Source: CAVPDE01 sp963702565 (GTDB lineage Bacteria; Desulfobacterota; DSM-4660; Desulfatiglandales; HGW-15). From it: a stretch of 64,000 bases of DNA. Below the pieces are notes generated by a model that saw nothing but the letters and a program-made list of their open reading frames with translations, was not told the DNA's origin and searched no databases. Position numbers and translations under genes: made by a program. Positions 50,775 to 58,606 of this stretch are shown here, in pieces; the first letter of the stretch is position 1; each line of letters opens with the position of its first letter. The stretch lies in contig CAVPDE010000018.1 in the NCBI GenBank assembly GCA_963702565.1, forward strand, positions 186,001 to 250,000, read 5' to 3'.

Positions 50775-52415
50775 ATGGAGTATTCGGTAAGCCCGGAAGG
50801 CGAAAAGTTCAAAATCCCTGATGAACAAGACTATAAGAAAGAGTTTGCAAGACTTGAGAAGCTGGCCAAGGCTCACCGCAAAGAGGGTCAGGAGATCGTG
50901 GTGGTCATGGGCCTCGGATTCGTGGGCGCGGTCATGGCCGGTGTTGTGGCGGATTCCACGGACAAGAAAACCGGCAAACCCGGCAAGTTCGTGATCGGCA
51001 TGCAGCGGCCGAGCCCCAGGAGCTTCTGGAAGATTCCTCTGTTCAACCGGGGGATCTCGCCGGTCAAGGCCGAAGACCCTGAAGTGGAGCCCATGATCGA
51101 GCGGTGTGTGACGAAGAAGAAAACGCTCACCGCCACCTACACCTATGATGCGCTGAAGCTTGCGGACGCGCTGGTGGTGGATGTTCAGTGCGACTTCCTC
51201 AAGCAGGAGCTCGGAAACCTGAGGAGCGGGCACGCGGACATCAGCGCCCTGGAGGAGAGCTTCAAAGTCATCGGCGAAAAGATCGATCCCAAGTGCATGG
51301 TCCTCATTGAAACGACAGTCCCACCGGGAACCACGGAGTTCGTGGCCTACCCCCTGGTGAAGAAGGCTTTCAAGAAGAGAGGGATTGAGAAAGAGCCGCT
51401 TCTGGCCCACAGCTTCGAGCGGGTGATGCCGGGACGGGATTACGTCAAATCGGTTCGGGACTTCTGGCGCGTTTGCAGCGGCATCAATGAGGAGAGCAGG
51501 AAAAGGGTCGTCAGGTTTCTTTCGGAAGTCCTCAATGTGGACAAGTTCCCGCTCACGGTCCTGGACCGTCCCCTGGAGAGCGAGACGTGCAAAATCGTGG
51601 AAAACAGCTACCGCGCCACGATCCTGGCCTTCCTGGACGAGTGGAGCGTTTTTGCGGAAACGAACGGTGTGGACCTCATCAAGGTCATCAACGCGATCAA
51701 GGTGCGGCCCACCCACAGCAACATGATTTTCCCAGGGCCTGGGATCGGGGGGTACTGCCTCCCGAAAGACGGGGGCCTGGGGCTCTGGGCCTACAAGCAT
51801 CTCCTGGGTTTTGAAAACGACATTTTCAAGATCACCCCGGAGGCGATCAACATCAACGACACGCGGGGACTCCGGGCGGCGCAGATGGCGCGGGATGCGC
51901 TGCGCAACATGGGACGAATTCTGGCAGCCTCCCAGATCACGGTGCTGGGCGCCTCCTACCGGGAAGACGTGGGAGACACCCGCTACAGCGGCTCGGAGAT
52001 TATCGTTCGAAGGCTGACGGAAATGGGAGCCGAGGTCAAGGCCCATGACCCCTATCTTCAGCACTGGTGGGAGCTGGAAAAGCAGGACACCTACCCGGCT
52101 GTGGGCACGGGCTGGGCCCGGTTTTTCCGGAACCAGGAACATCTCAAGGATTTCAAGATGATGCCCGATCTCGCCGAGGCGCTGAAGGGGGCTGATGCAG
52201 TGATCTTCGCAGTTCGGCACAAGCCTTATCTGAATGTTGAGCCTAAAGATCTCGTCCGAATGACGGGTGGCCCTGTGGCGGTGATCGATTGTTTCGGCAT
52301 CCTGGATGACCGGAAGATTGAGAAATATTTTGAGCTGGGGTGTGAGGTGAAAGGCCTGGGCAGGGGGCATATCCAGAGGATCAAGGACAAGGTGAGGCGG
52401 GGAAAGAAGAAATGA
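50775..52415 (+). CDS. UDP-glucose/UDP-GlcNAc-type nucleotide-sugar 6-dehydrogenase (long form)
   Basis: This 546-residue protein is longer than the usual 430-450. It has the Rossmann motif VVVMGLGFVGAVMA (about 43-56), IETTVPPGTTE, KIVENSYRATILAFLDEW, and the catalytic Cys in GPGIGGYCLPKDGG (about 325). A C-terminal Rossmann domain reads ITVLGASYREDVGDTRYS. The additions are an N-terminal helix of about 38 residues and two inserts near 75-95 and 430-455. It oxidises the C6 of a UDP-sugar to a uronic acid with two NAD. It is a natural first step for the WbpB/D-type pathway at 6.2 kb, although 45 kb away; the substrate is inferred. Confidence 0.88.
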   Translation: MEYSVSPEGEKFKIPDEQDYKKEFARLEKLAKAHRKEGQEIVVVMGLGFVGAVMAGVVADSTDKKTGKPGKFVIGMQRPSPRSFWKIPLFNRGISPVKAEDPEVEPMIERCVTKKKTLTATYTYDALKLADALVVDVQCDFLKQELGNLRSGHADISALEESFKVIGEKIDPKCMVLIETTVPPGTTEFVAYPLVKKAFKKRGIEKEPLLAHSFERVMPGRDYVKSVRDFWRVCSGINEESRKRVVRFLSEVLNVDKFPLTVLDRPLESETCKIVENSYRATILAFLDEWSVFAETNGVDLIKVINAIKVRPTHSNMIFPGPGIGGYCLPKDGGLGLWAYKHLLGFENDIFKITPEAININDTRGLRAAQMARDALRNMGRILAASQITVLGASYREDVGDTRYSGSEIIVRRLTEMGAEVKAHDPYLQHWWELEKQDTYPAVGTGWARFFRNQEHLKDFKMMPDLAEALKGADAVIFAVRHKPYLNVEPKDLVRMTGGPVAVIDCFGILDDRKIEKYFELGCEVKGLGRGHIQRIKDKVRRGKKK

Positions 52416-52644
52416 GTTATCCGTTATCTGTTATTCGCGTGTTGCCGTTTCAACGAGTAACGAATAACGATTAACTGCTCCCTGGGGTTTCAGGCCACGG
52501 GCGGCTTGACAAACCTCTATTTACCGCATAGTATCGCACTATTTGTGAGAGATCAGGGGGAGAGGGGGTGATGCACCTAGATTGAGTCCAAGGCCACTGT
52601 TCCGAAACCACAATCTTTTTACGAGGAATTTAAAGGAGGTTTCC
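52416..52644. promoter_or_regulatory. leader of the liv operon: word repeats and sigma70-like promoter
   Basis: TTATCCGTTATCTGTTATTCG and AACGAGTAACGAATAACG words lie at 52411-52470. At 52506-52534 TTGACA is followed after 17 bases by TAGTAT. AAGGAGG stands at 52634-52640, just before the ATG at 52645. Confidence 0.65.
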
Positions 52645-53913
52645 ATGAAAAGAGTTCTCATGATTTTCATTGTTCTCGCTGCAGTCATTACCTTGGCCGC
52701 AGCCCCGGCACTGGCGCAACAGAAGAAGGCGGAACCCGCCAAAAAAGCTGCTGAGTTCAAGTACACAGACCCCATGGGGGTGGTGAAGATCAAGAAAGGG
52801 GACCCCATTCACATTGCCAACTGGATGGTGGTGGCAGGACCGGACGCTTCTTTGGGAACGGACACCAAGCGAGGCGTTGAGATTGCCGTTGATGATGTCG
52901 GGGGAAAGCTCCTCGGCCATCCGATCAAGATCACCACTCAGGACACCGGATGTAACGCAGAAGGCGGTCAGGCGGCTGCAACCAAGCTGGCCTCGGATCC
53001 CACCATTGTGGCGGCTGTCGGCTCCAACTGCTCCAGTGAAGCCAGGCCCGGCGCTCCGATTCTGTGGAAAGCCGGCATTGCCACGGTGTCTCCTTCCAAC
53101 ACCGCGCCTTACCTGACAGACCCGAAGCGGGGACCCGAGTACAACGGCTACCTCCGCACGGCTCACAATGATAAGGTCCAGGGCGCTGTGGCGGCCGAGT
53201 TCGCCATCAAGAAACTGGGCGCAAAGAAAGCCGCTACAATCCATGACGGAAGCGTGTATGCCGAGCAACTCCAGGCCGTGTTTGCCGAGACCTTCAAGAA
53301 AATGGGCGGCACCATTACAGCCCAGGAAGCCGTTGCTCCCACAGACACCGACATGAGACCCGTGCTCACCAAGATCGCCACGGGCAAACCCGAGTTCCTG
53401 TATTATCCTATCTTCATCGCGTCGGGCGGCCACATCACCCGTCAGGTGAAAGAAGTGGCCGGTCTTGAGAAAGTGTCCCTCATGGGCGCGGACGGCATTT
53501 TCTCCCCTGACTTCTACAAGGCTGCCGGGGACACGGCTATCGGCATGTATCATTCCAGCCCGGATTTCTCGGCTTTTGCCGCGGGCTACAAGGATTTCCT
53601 GGCCAAGCATTCGAAGAAGTACGGCGAGAAGCCGCTGGCGCCTTTCCACGCGCACGGCTATGATGCGGCCATGATCATTTTCAACGCCATCAAGAAGGTC
53701 GGCAAAACAGATCCGGCCGGCACGCTTCACATCGGCCGGAAGGCGTTGAGGGATGCCCTGTACGCCACCAAGAACTACAAAGGGCTGACCGGCAATGTTA
53801 CTTGTAACGAGTTCGGCGACTGTGCGGACCCGAGAATCGCCGTTTACATCACCACGCCGGACAACGTGAAGAAACTGGTCATGCCGGATACGCCATACTG
53901 GAAACCCTATTAA
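52645..53913 (+). CDS. livK: branched-chain amino acid ABC transporter, periplasmic binding protein
   Basis: This 422-residue protein has a signal peptide (residues 1-25, cleavage at APALAQQ). A Peripla_BP_6 fold follows: MVVAGPDASLGTDTKRGVEIAVDDVGGKLLGHPIKITTQDTGCNAEGGQAAATKLASD, VGSNCSSEARPGAPILW, and FHAHGYDAAMIIFNAI. It binds the ligand in the periplasm and delivers it to LivHM. The real ligand could be an amino acid, amide or aromatic acid. A hairpin follows the gene. Confidence 0.92.
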   Translation: MKRVLMIFIVLAAVITLAAAPALAQQKKAEPAKKAAEFKYTDPMGVVKIKKGDPIHIANWMVVAGPDASLGTDTKRGVEIAVDDVGGKLLGHPIKITTQDTGCNAEGGQAAATKLASDPTIVAAVGSNCSSEARPGAPILWKAGIATVSPSNTAPYLTDPKRGPEYNGYLRTAHNDKVQGAVAAEFAIKKLGAKKAATIHDGSVYAEQLQAVFAETFKKMGGTITAQEAVAPTDTDMRPVLTKIATGKPEFLYYPIFIASGGHITRQVKEVAGLEKVSLMGADGIFSPDFYKAAGDTAIGMYHSSPDFSAFAAGYKDFLAKHSKKYGEKPLAPFHAHGYDAAMIIFNAIKKVGKTDPAGTLHIGRKALRDALYATKNYKGLTGNVTCNEFGDCADPRIAVYITTPDNVKKLVMPDTPYWKPY

Positions 53914-53927
53914 GATCCAGTCCAAGG

Positions 53928-53956
53928 AAACCCGGTCCTGTAACGAGACCGGGTTT
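53928..53956 (+). terminator. hairpin between binding protein and permease genes
   Basis: A perfect 10-bp stem AAACCCGGTC / GACCGGGTTT with a 9-base loop lies 15 bases after livK. There is no T-run. It may be a partial terminator or mRNA stabiliser that raises livK over the membrane genes. Confidence 0.7.
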
Positions 53957-54057
53957 CAAGTGTAAGAAGACCAGGATGAGCCGGCCCAAAATTCCATGAC
54001 CGGCTCATCCTTCGTTATAGAGAACTTTAAGCAGAGGACATCACGAAGGGAGCCCTT

Positions 54058-55119
54058 ATGCTCAAGGGATGGAAAGAGAGAGTGACAGGCACTGATCTGG
54101 TCATGTGGCTCATCGGTGCAGCCATAGTAGGGGTGGTCATAGTAGGTTCCGTGGCCACGCTGGCTTCCGGCCGGTATGCAGGACGGCACTGGTTTGACTT
54201 CATGATCTTCGGCCTTGCTCAGGGGAGCGTTTACGCCCTCATTGCCATGGGCTACACCATGGTCTATGGCGTGCTGCGCATGATCAATTTCGCGCACAGC
54301 GAGGTCTTCATGAGCGGCCCTTACACCGCCTATTACGTGGCAGCCGCTTTTTATCGGTCCGGTTTCCTGGACAGCCATCCTATCTTGAGCCTGATGGTCG
54401 TTTTTCTCGTAGCCATGGCCACGTCCACCCTCATCGCTTACCTGCTGGAGCGCATTGCCTATCGTCCTCTGCGCAATGCCCCGCGATTGATTCCGCTGAT
54501 TACGGCTATCGGGGCATCTTTTTTTCTCCAGTACATGTTTCGAGGGCTCTACGGTCCCGGGTTCCAGGCCTATCCCGTGGTCAAGATGCTGGAAGGCCAG
54601 TGGATGTTCTGGGGGCTTCGAATCCTGAAATTCCAGGCCCTTGTCATCGTGGCGGCCGCTCTGCTCATGTTCGCTCTTTATGCATTTATCCAGCGCACCA
54701 GGGTCGGCAAAGCCATTCGGGCCGTTTCCGAGGACAAGGAGGCGGCGTACCTCATGGGCATTGACGTCGACAAAATGATCTCAACGACCTTCATCATCGG
54801 GGGTGCAGCGGCAGGGGCAGCGGGCGTGCTTTACGCCATCATGTTCAAGCAGGTGCACTTCTTTATGGGGTTCATTCCCGGGATCAAAGCCTTCACAGCG
54901 GCGGTGCTCGGCGGCATCGGAAACATCCCGGGCGCCATGCTGGGAGGAATCTTCCTTGGCCTCATCGAATCGATCGGGCCGAGCCTGTTTCTCGACGGTT
55001 TGGGCATCGTGGCCCCTTACCAGCTCAAAGACGCCATTGCCTTCATTATGCTTGTGCTGGTCCTGATCTTCCGGCCTACGGGGATTATGGGAGAGCGTCT
55101 GGCGGTGAAGAAGGCCTAA
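54058..55119 (+). CDS. livH: branched-chain amino acid ABC transporter, permease LivH
   Basis: This 353-residue permease has about nine membrane helices. It has GLAQGSVYALIAMGYTMVYGVLRMINFAHSEVFM, the LivH hallmark, YRPLRNAPRLIPLITAIGASFFLQ and AVLGGIGNIPGAMLGG. It forms the membrane channel with LivM. An N-terminal extra helix (about 15-38) precedes the core. Confidence 0.94.
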   Translation: MLKGWKERVTGTDLVMWLIGAAIVGVVIVGSVATLASGRYAGRHWFDFMIFGLAQGSVYALIAMGYTMVYGVLRMINFAHSEVFMSGPYTAYYVAAAFYRSGFLDSHPILSLMVVFLVAMATSTLIAYLLERIAYRPLRNAPRLIPLITAIGASFFLQYMFRGLYGPGFQAYPVVKMLEGQWMFWGLRILKFQALVIVAAALLMFALYAFIQRTRVGKAIRAVSEDKEAAYLMGIDVDKMISTTFIIGGAAAGAAGVLYAIMFKQVHFFMGFIPGIKAFTAAVLGGIGNIPGAMLGGIFLGLIESIGPSLFLDGLGIVAPYQLKDAIAFIMLVLVLIFRPTGIMGERLAVKKA

Positions 55120-55135
55120 TGGAAAGGATGACAAG

Positions 55136-56833
55136 ATGACACGAGTTCTCACCCTTTGGAAACACGGAGTCATGACCGGGTTGCTGGGCGGTCTGATCAC
55201 GGTCCTTCTCTCCCTCATGGGGATGGTGGAGGCCTTTAGCCAGCGTCAGATTGTGAGCGGCATCCTCTCCATGGATCAGTCCCTCCTGGGTGTGGCGGTG
55301 GTGTTTGTGGGCTATCTCGCCGCGAAAAAGACCACCTCCAGCCATCCCTGGTGGGTGGTGATCAACTCACTGACCAGCGGGTTCGTCACGGCAGGGATGC
55401 TGCTGCTCCTGCTCTTGATCGGAAACGTGATCAACTTGCGGGCTGTTTTCGTCAATGCCTCGCCCGTCCTCTATGAACTGCTCAGCTTCGGACATGGCTT
55501 TGAGACTGCGCCCCTCCTGTTTGTGGCCGCTCCCCTTTGCGGGCTTTTTGCCGGCATCCTGTATCTGCTCCCGGTTGCTTTCCGGAGGATGTTCATTGTG
55601 TCCCTGACCTGCGTCGTTGGTGCGGGGGTGCTCCAGGACATGCTGCGGCCCACGTTGAGCGCGTGGGAGTCTCTGGCAGAATTCGCGGAGTGGCTCTTTT
55701 CCGCCAACGGCGTCACGGAGCAGGGGGCAGCCGCACTCTTCATCGTGATTTCCGTTGTCACCCTCTTCTGGTCGTTCAAGGGGGAGGCAGTGAAAACGGG
55801 GTACCAGAGTCTGCCTGCAGCAGGGCAGAAAGGGTTGAAGTGGACGGGAGTTGCCGTTCTCCTGGTCGTGCTGTTCATTCTCCCCCAGATCCTGGGGCTC
55901 TTCCTGAGCGAAGTGCTCACCATCGTCGGTCTTTACGTTCTGCTGGGGCTTGGGTTGAACATCGTTGTCGGGTATGCCGGGCTTCTGGACTTGGGTTATG
56001 TGGCGTTTTTTGCGATCGGCGCTTATGTCACGGCCATTCTGACCTCTCCTGAGCTGGGCTTCTTCAGTCTCTCTTTCTGGCAAGCCCTGCCTTTTGCCGT
56101 GCTTGTGGGGATTGTGTTCGGGGTCATGCTCGGGGTTCCTGTTCTCAGGATGCGCGGCGACTACCTGGCCATTGCCACGCTCGGATTCGGGGAAATTATT
56201 CGGATCATGGTCCTGTCGGACTTCCTGAGACCCTGGCTGGGCGGGGCACAGGGGATCGGCAAGATCCCGAAAGCCTCCATCGCCGGATTCGAGTTCGGCA
56301 TGCCGCAGGAGATCTATTACCTCATCCTGGCTGGTTGCTTTCTCGTGATTTTCATTTCCCTGCGCCTTCGGGATTCCCGCCTCGGCCGAGCCTGGAAAGC
56401 CATGCGGGAGGACGAGGACGTGGCTCAGGCCATGGGGATCAACCTGGTGGCGACGAAGCTGCTCGCCTTCGGCACAGGAGCGGCTTTCTCTGCTTTGAGC
56501 GGGGCCATCTTCGCGACCAAGCTGACGTCCGTCTACCCCCACAGCATGAACGTGATGATCTCCATCAATATCCTCTGTGTCATCATCGTCGGGGGCATGG
56601 GAAGCATTCCCGGCGTGATCGTCGGAGCCGCGGCCCTGGTCGGTCTTCCAGAGCTTCTGAGGGAATTTGCCGAGTACCGCCTTCTGGTCTACGGCTTAGC
56701 CCTGGTGGTGATGATGCTGGTGAGGCCTGAAGGGCTTTGGCCTGAGGCCGTGCGGCGGAGGGAGTTTCATGAGGAAGAGGAAGAACTCCCCGAGAACAAC
56801 GGAGCGACGTCAGCCGCTCAGTTTTCGTCTTAG
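55136..56833 (+). CDS. livM: branched-chain amino acid ABC transporter, permease LivM, with large N-terminal membrane extension
   Basis: This permease has 565 residues. The C-terminal 300 or so are a normal LivM: LNIVVGYAGLLDLGYVAFFAIGAYVTA, RGDYLAIATLGFGEIIRI, LRDSRLGRAWKAMREDEDVAQAMGIN, VVGGMGSIPGVIVG-type. The first 245 residues add about six membrane helices (GLLGGLITVLLSLMGMVEAF, SLLGVAVVFVGYLAAKK) not present in E. coli LivM. It pairs with LivH; the extension's role is unknown. Confidence 0.92.
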   Translation: MTRVLTLWKHGVMTGLLGGLITVLLSLMGMVEAFSQRQIVSGILSMDQSLLGVAVVFVGYLAAKKTTSSHPWWVVINSLTSGFVTAGMLLLLLLIGNVINLRAVFVNASPVLYELLSFGHGFETAPLLFVAAPLCGLFAGILYLLPVAFRRMFIVSLTCVVGAGVLQDMLRPTLSAWESLAEFAEWLFSANGVTEQGAAALFIVISVVTLFWSFKGEAVKTGYQSLPAAGQKGLKWTGVAVLLVVLFILPQILGLFLSEVLTIVGLYVLLGLGLNIVVGYAGLLDLGYVAFFAIGAYVTAILTSPELGFFSLSFWQALPFAVLVGIVFGVMLGVPVLRMRGDYLAIATLGFGEIIRIMVLSDFLRPWLGGAQGIGKIPKASIAGFEFGMPQEIYYLILAGCFLVIFISLRLRDSRLGRAWKAMREDEDVAQAMGINLVATKLLAFGTGAAFSALSGAIFATKLTSVYPHSMNVMISINILCVIIVGGMGSIPGVIVGAAALVGLPELLREFAEYRLLVYGLALVVMMLVRPEGLWPEAVRRREFHEEEEELPENNGATSAAQFSS

Positions 56834-56841
56834 GAGATCCT

Positions 56842-57633
56842 ATGGCTATTCTTACAGCAAATAAAACGACAAAGCGTTTCGGCGGGCTGGTTGCCGTTGA
56901 TGAGCTGGATGTCGAGATCAAGGAAAAGACCATCCACAGCATCATCGGGCCGAACGGGGCGGGGAAAACCACTTTCTTCAACTGTGTGACCGGGTTTTAT
57001 CGGCCGGAAGAAGGGGAGATCCTTCTCAACTCCCATTCCCTTGTGGGTCTCATGCCCGACCAGATCGTGCGCCTCGGCATCGCCAGAACCTACCAGAACA
57101 TCCGACTCTTTCCGGTTCTCACAGCCATGGAAAACGTGCTGGTGGGACTCCACTGTCATTTGAGGGCGAACTATTTCGGCATTGTAGCCGGCCTGCCCTC
57201 TACCCGGAAGGAAGAGAAAGAAGCCACCGAGGAAGCTAAACGGCTTCTCCGGTTTGTCAATCTCACAGGCAAGGGAGATTTCATGGCCAAGAATCTCCCT
57301 TATGGCGAGCAGAGACGATTGGAAATCGCACGGGCTCTTGCCACCAAGCCGAAGTTGCTGCTCCTGGACGAGCCGACCGCGGGAATGAACCCGAGCGAAA
57401 CGCAGACCATGATGGATTTTATCCGGCACCTCCGGGATGAAGTGGGCATTACCATTCTGCTCATTGAACACCAGATGCGCGTGGTCATGGGGATTTCGGA
57501 AACCGTCACCGTGCTGGATTACGGCAAGAAGATTGCTGAAGGGACGCCCGAGGAGATCAAGAAAGACCCGAAAGTGATCGAAGCGTACCTGGGCAAGGGA
57601 AGCGCTGCAGAGACCATGGGAGTCGCCGCTTAG
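56842..57633 (+). CDS. livG: branched-chain amino acid ABC transporter, ATPase LivG
   Basis: This 263-residue ATPase has Walker A GPNGAGKTTF, LARTYQNIRLFP-type Q-loop sequence, signature LPYGEQRRLEIARAL, Walker B LLLLDEPTAGMNPSE and H-loop LLIEHQM. It starts nine bases after livM. It energises transport with LivF. Confidence 0.95.
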   Translation: MAILTANKTTKRFGGLVAVDELDVEIKEKTIHSIIGPNGAGKTTFFNCVTGFYRPEEGEILLNSHSLVGLMPDQIVRLGIARTYQNIRLFPVLTAMENVLVGLHCHLRANYFGIVAGLPSTRKEEKEATEEAKRLLRFVNLTGKGDFMAKNLPYGEQRRLEIARALATKPKLLLLDEPTAGMNPSETQTMMDFIRHLRDEVGITILLIEHQMRVVMGISETVTVLDYGKKIAEGTPEEIKKDPKVIEAYLGKGSAAETMGVAA

Positions 57634-57647
57634 AAGGAGTTTCCGTT

Positions 57648-58361
57648 ATGGCATTTCTGGAAGTTAAAAACGTGCACACCTATTACGGTCACATCCACGC
57701 CCTCAGGGATCTCTCTCTCACTGTGGAGAAAGGCGAGGTGGTGACCCTCATCGGGGGCAACGGCGCCGGCAAGAGCACGACCCTCAACACCATGAGCGGG
57801 CTGCTGAAACCTCGGCAGGGGTCCATCCAGTTTGAAGGGGAAGAACTCACCCGCTTTCGTCCCCACGAGATCGTATGCAAAGGCGTGGTGCAGGTGCCGG
57901 AGGGCAGGCGGGTCTTCGGCCGCCTCACGGTGACGGAAAATCTGGAGATGGGCGCATTTTCCTGCAGGGATCAGAAGCTCATGCAAAGCAACATCGATCG
58001 CATTTTTGCCCTCTTTCCCAGGCTGGAAGAACGGCGCAAACAGTTGGCCGGGACTTTGAGCGGCGGGGAGCAGCAAATGCTCGCCACGGGGAGGGCGTTG
58101 ATGGCCAACCCGAGACTGATGCTTCTCGATGAACCTTCCATGGGCTTGGCGCCGGTCCTGGTGGACAGCATCTTTGACACGATCAAGCAGCTTCATGCCG
58201 GCGGGACCACGATCCTTCTGGTGGAGCAGAATGCACGCATGGCCCTGCTGGTGGCGGGAAGAGGGTATGTGCTTCAGACAGGCGTAGTGCTTCTCAGCGA
58301 CACAGCAGAAAATCTGCGCAAGAACGAGATGGTCCGCAAAGCGTACATGGGGGAAGCGTAA
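57648..58361 (+). CDS. livF: branched-chain amino acid ABC transporter, ATPase LivF
   Basis: This 237-residue ATPase has Walker A GGNGAGKSTTLNTMSG, VQVPEGRRVFGRLTVTENLEMGAF (LivF hallmark), signature LSGGEQQMLATGRAL and Walker B LMLLDEPSMGLAP. GAAGGAG precedes it. It ends the liv operon; AGTAAGCAGTGAGGAGTAAGCAG words and AACGAATAACC words fill the space after it. Confidence 0.95.
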   Translation: MAFLEVKNVHTYYGHIHALRDLSLTVEKGEVVTLIGGNGAGKSTTLNTMSGLLKPRQGSIQFEGEELTRFRPHEIVCKGVVQVPEGRRVFGRLTVTENLEMGAFSCRDQKLMQSNIDRIFALFPRLEERRKQLAGTLSGGEQQMLATGRALMANPRLMLLDEPSMGLAPVLVDSIFDTIKQLHAGGTTILLVEQNARMALLVAGRGYVLQTGVVLLSDTAENLRKNEMVRKAYMGEA

Positions 58362-58606
58362 AGGCCAGTAAGCAGTGAGGAGTAAGCAGTAAGCAGAAAA
58401 GGAATGCAGTGGAAAGAATACTGGAGACAGAAGAAGGATTGGTGCCTACTGTCACGCCGTTTGGACCCGCCCCGAATAACGAATAACCAATAACGATTAA
58501 CTTGCGTTTCTCGTCTTAACTTTTTCCCACCAATCATTCATTGACTCCCTGTCACGGCGTGGTATAGATTAGTTTTGATCCCCATATCGGTTGGCAGGAG
58601 GACCTT

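Noticed and set aside
50721..52370. 549-codon open frame on the minus strand
   Set aside because: It is antisense to the well-supported sugar dehydrogenase; composition is typical of a shadow frame.
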